64,000 bases of DNA. Source: Pigmentiphaga litoralis. GTDB taxonomy: Bacteria; Pseudomonadota; Gammaproteobacteria; Burkholderiales; Burkholderiaceae_B. The notes under the pieces are model-generated. The model worked only from the letters and a program-made list of their open reading frames with translations. It was not told the DNA's origin and did not search any database. Position 1 is the stretch's first letter. Each line of letters starts with the position of its first letter. This document shows, in pieces, positions 63,936 to 64,000 of this stretch. A program made the translations under genes and the position numbers. The DNA is taken from the NCBI RefSeq assembly GCF_014651835.1, contig NZ_BMXQ01000001.1:2627111-2691110 (forward strand). Reading direction: 5' to 3'.

Positions 63936-64000
63936 CGGGCGGATCCTTGGAAGTCGAGAGCGCTTAGCGTAGCAGAGGCGCAGCGACCATCCGGCAACCC

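Noticed and set aside
1-64000. CRISPR arrays, tRNA, rRNA, integrase or prophage genes
   Set aside because: No regularly spaced repeats, cloverleaf, rRNA sequence or phage/transposase domain was recognised by reading.

Overview
This is a high-GC chromosomal segment of a betaproteobacterium, most likely Burkholderiales/Alcaligenaceae (Bordetella, Achromobacter or Pigmentiphaga relatives). The inference rests on two Bug-type TctC-like binding proteins, many LysR regulators, and housekeeping neighbourhoods I recall from that family: yqgE-ruvX-pyrB, rubredoxin/thiD/thiE/hemL/argJ and pilD-coaE-zapD-yacG. No rRNA, tRNA, CRISPR array or intact insertion sequence was recognised. Genes were read directly. 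Starts were moved to internal ATG/GTG/TTG codons where a ribosome site, signal peptide or family alignment required it.

Layout. 0.1-7.9 kb (minus strand, visibly more AT-rich): the end of a Wzy-type exopolysaccharide locus with a GT4 glycosyltransferase, an acyltransferase-3, a Wzy-like polymerase, a Wzz co-polymerase and a large SLBB exporter. 8.5-12.8 kb (plus): galU, lptG, apaH and manC, closed by a strong terminator. The sugar-nucleotide genes galU and manC logically feed the polysaccharide locus. 13.0-15.1 kb (minus): plsC and pyrC', an aspartate transcarbamoylase-associated pseudo-dihydroorotase.

15.1-25.9 kb looks like an accessory block placed between pyrC' and pyrB. It holds a flavin monooxygenase, a polyamine-type ABC transporter whose ATPase is separated from its permeases and binding protein, a GST, an atypical AroQ-like protein overlapping a hydroxyacid dehydrogenase, RidA, a DUF1028 protein, a LysR regulator and a hexapeptide acyltransferase. 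26.1-28.2 kb (minus): pyrB, ruvX, yqgE and rubredoxin. 28.3-34.8 kb (plus): thiD-like, thiE, hemL, argJ, a DUF815 ATPase and a Nudix/ThiE-like fusion.

34.9-44.4 kb is a second metabolic block. A minus-strand group contains a Bug protein, dienelactone hydrolase, M28 peptidase and DadA-like oxidase. A LysR gene is divergent from a plus-strand operon of D-glutamate-cyclase-like protein, Bug protein and maleate isomerase/arylmalonate decarboxylase-like protein, with a perfect LysR-type palindrome between them. A further LysR gene follows.

44.5-48.6 kb (minus): yacG, zapD, coaE, pilD, a Gdx/SugE-type exporter with a possible guanidine-II-like leader, and a FitAB/VapBC-like pair whose toxin lacks a normal start codon. 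48.8-52.1 kb: an LhgO-like oxidase, an NlpE-like lipoprotein, a YitT-family membrane protein and a lone Abi_2-like gene with an HEPN motif. 52.3-63.9 kb: glpK, a divergent GH31 glycosidase, mnmC, suhB-like, pldA, fadD and a lipoprotein zinc aminopeptidase.

The best candidates for undescribed biology are the transporter/AroQ-like island that splits pyrB from pyrC', and the LysR-controlled D-glutamate-cyclase/Bug/isomerase operon.
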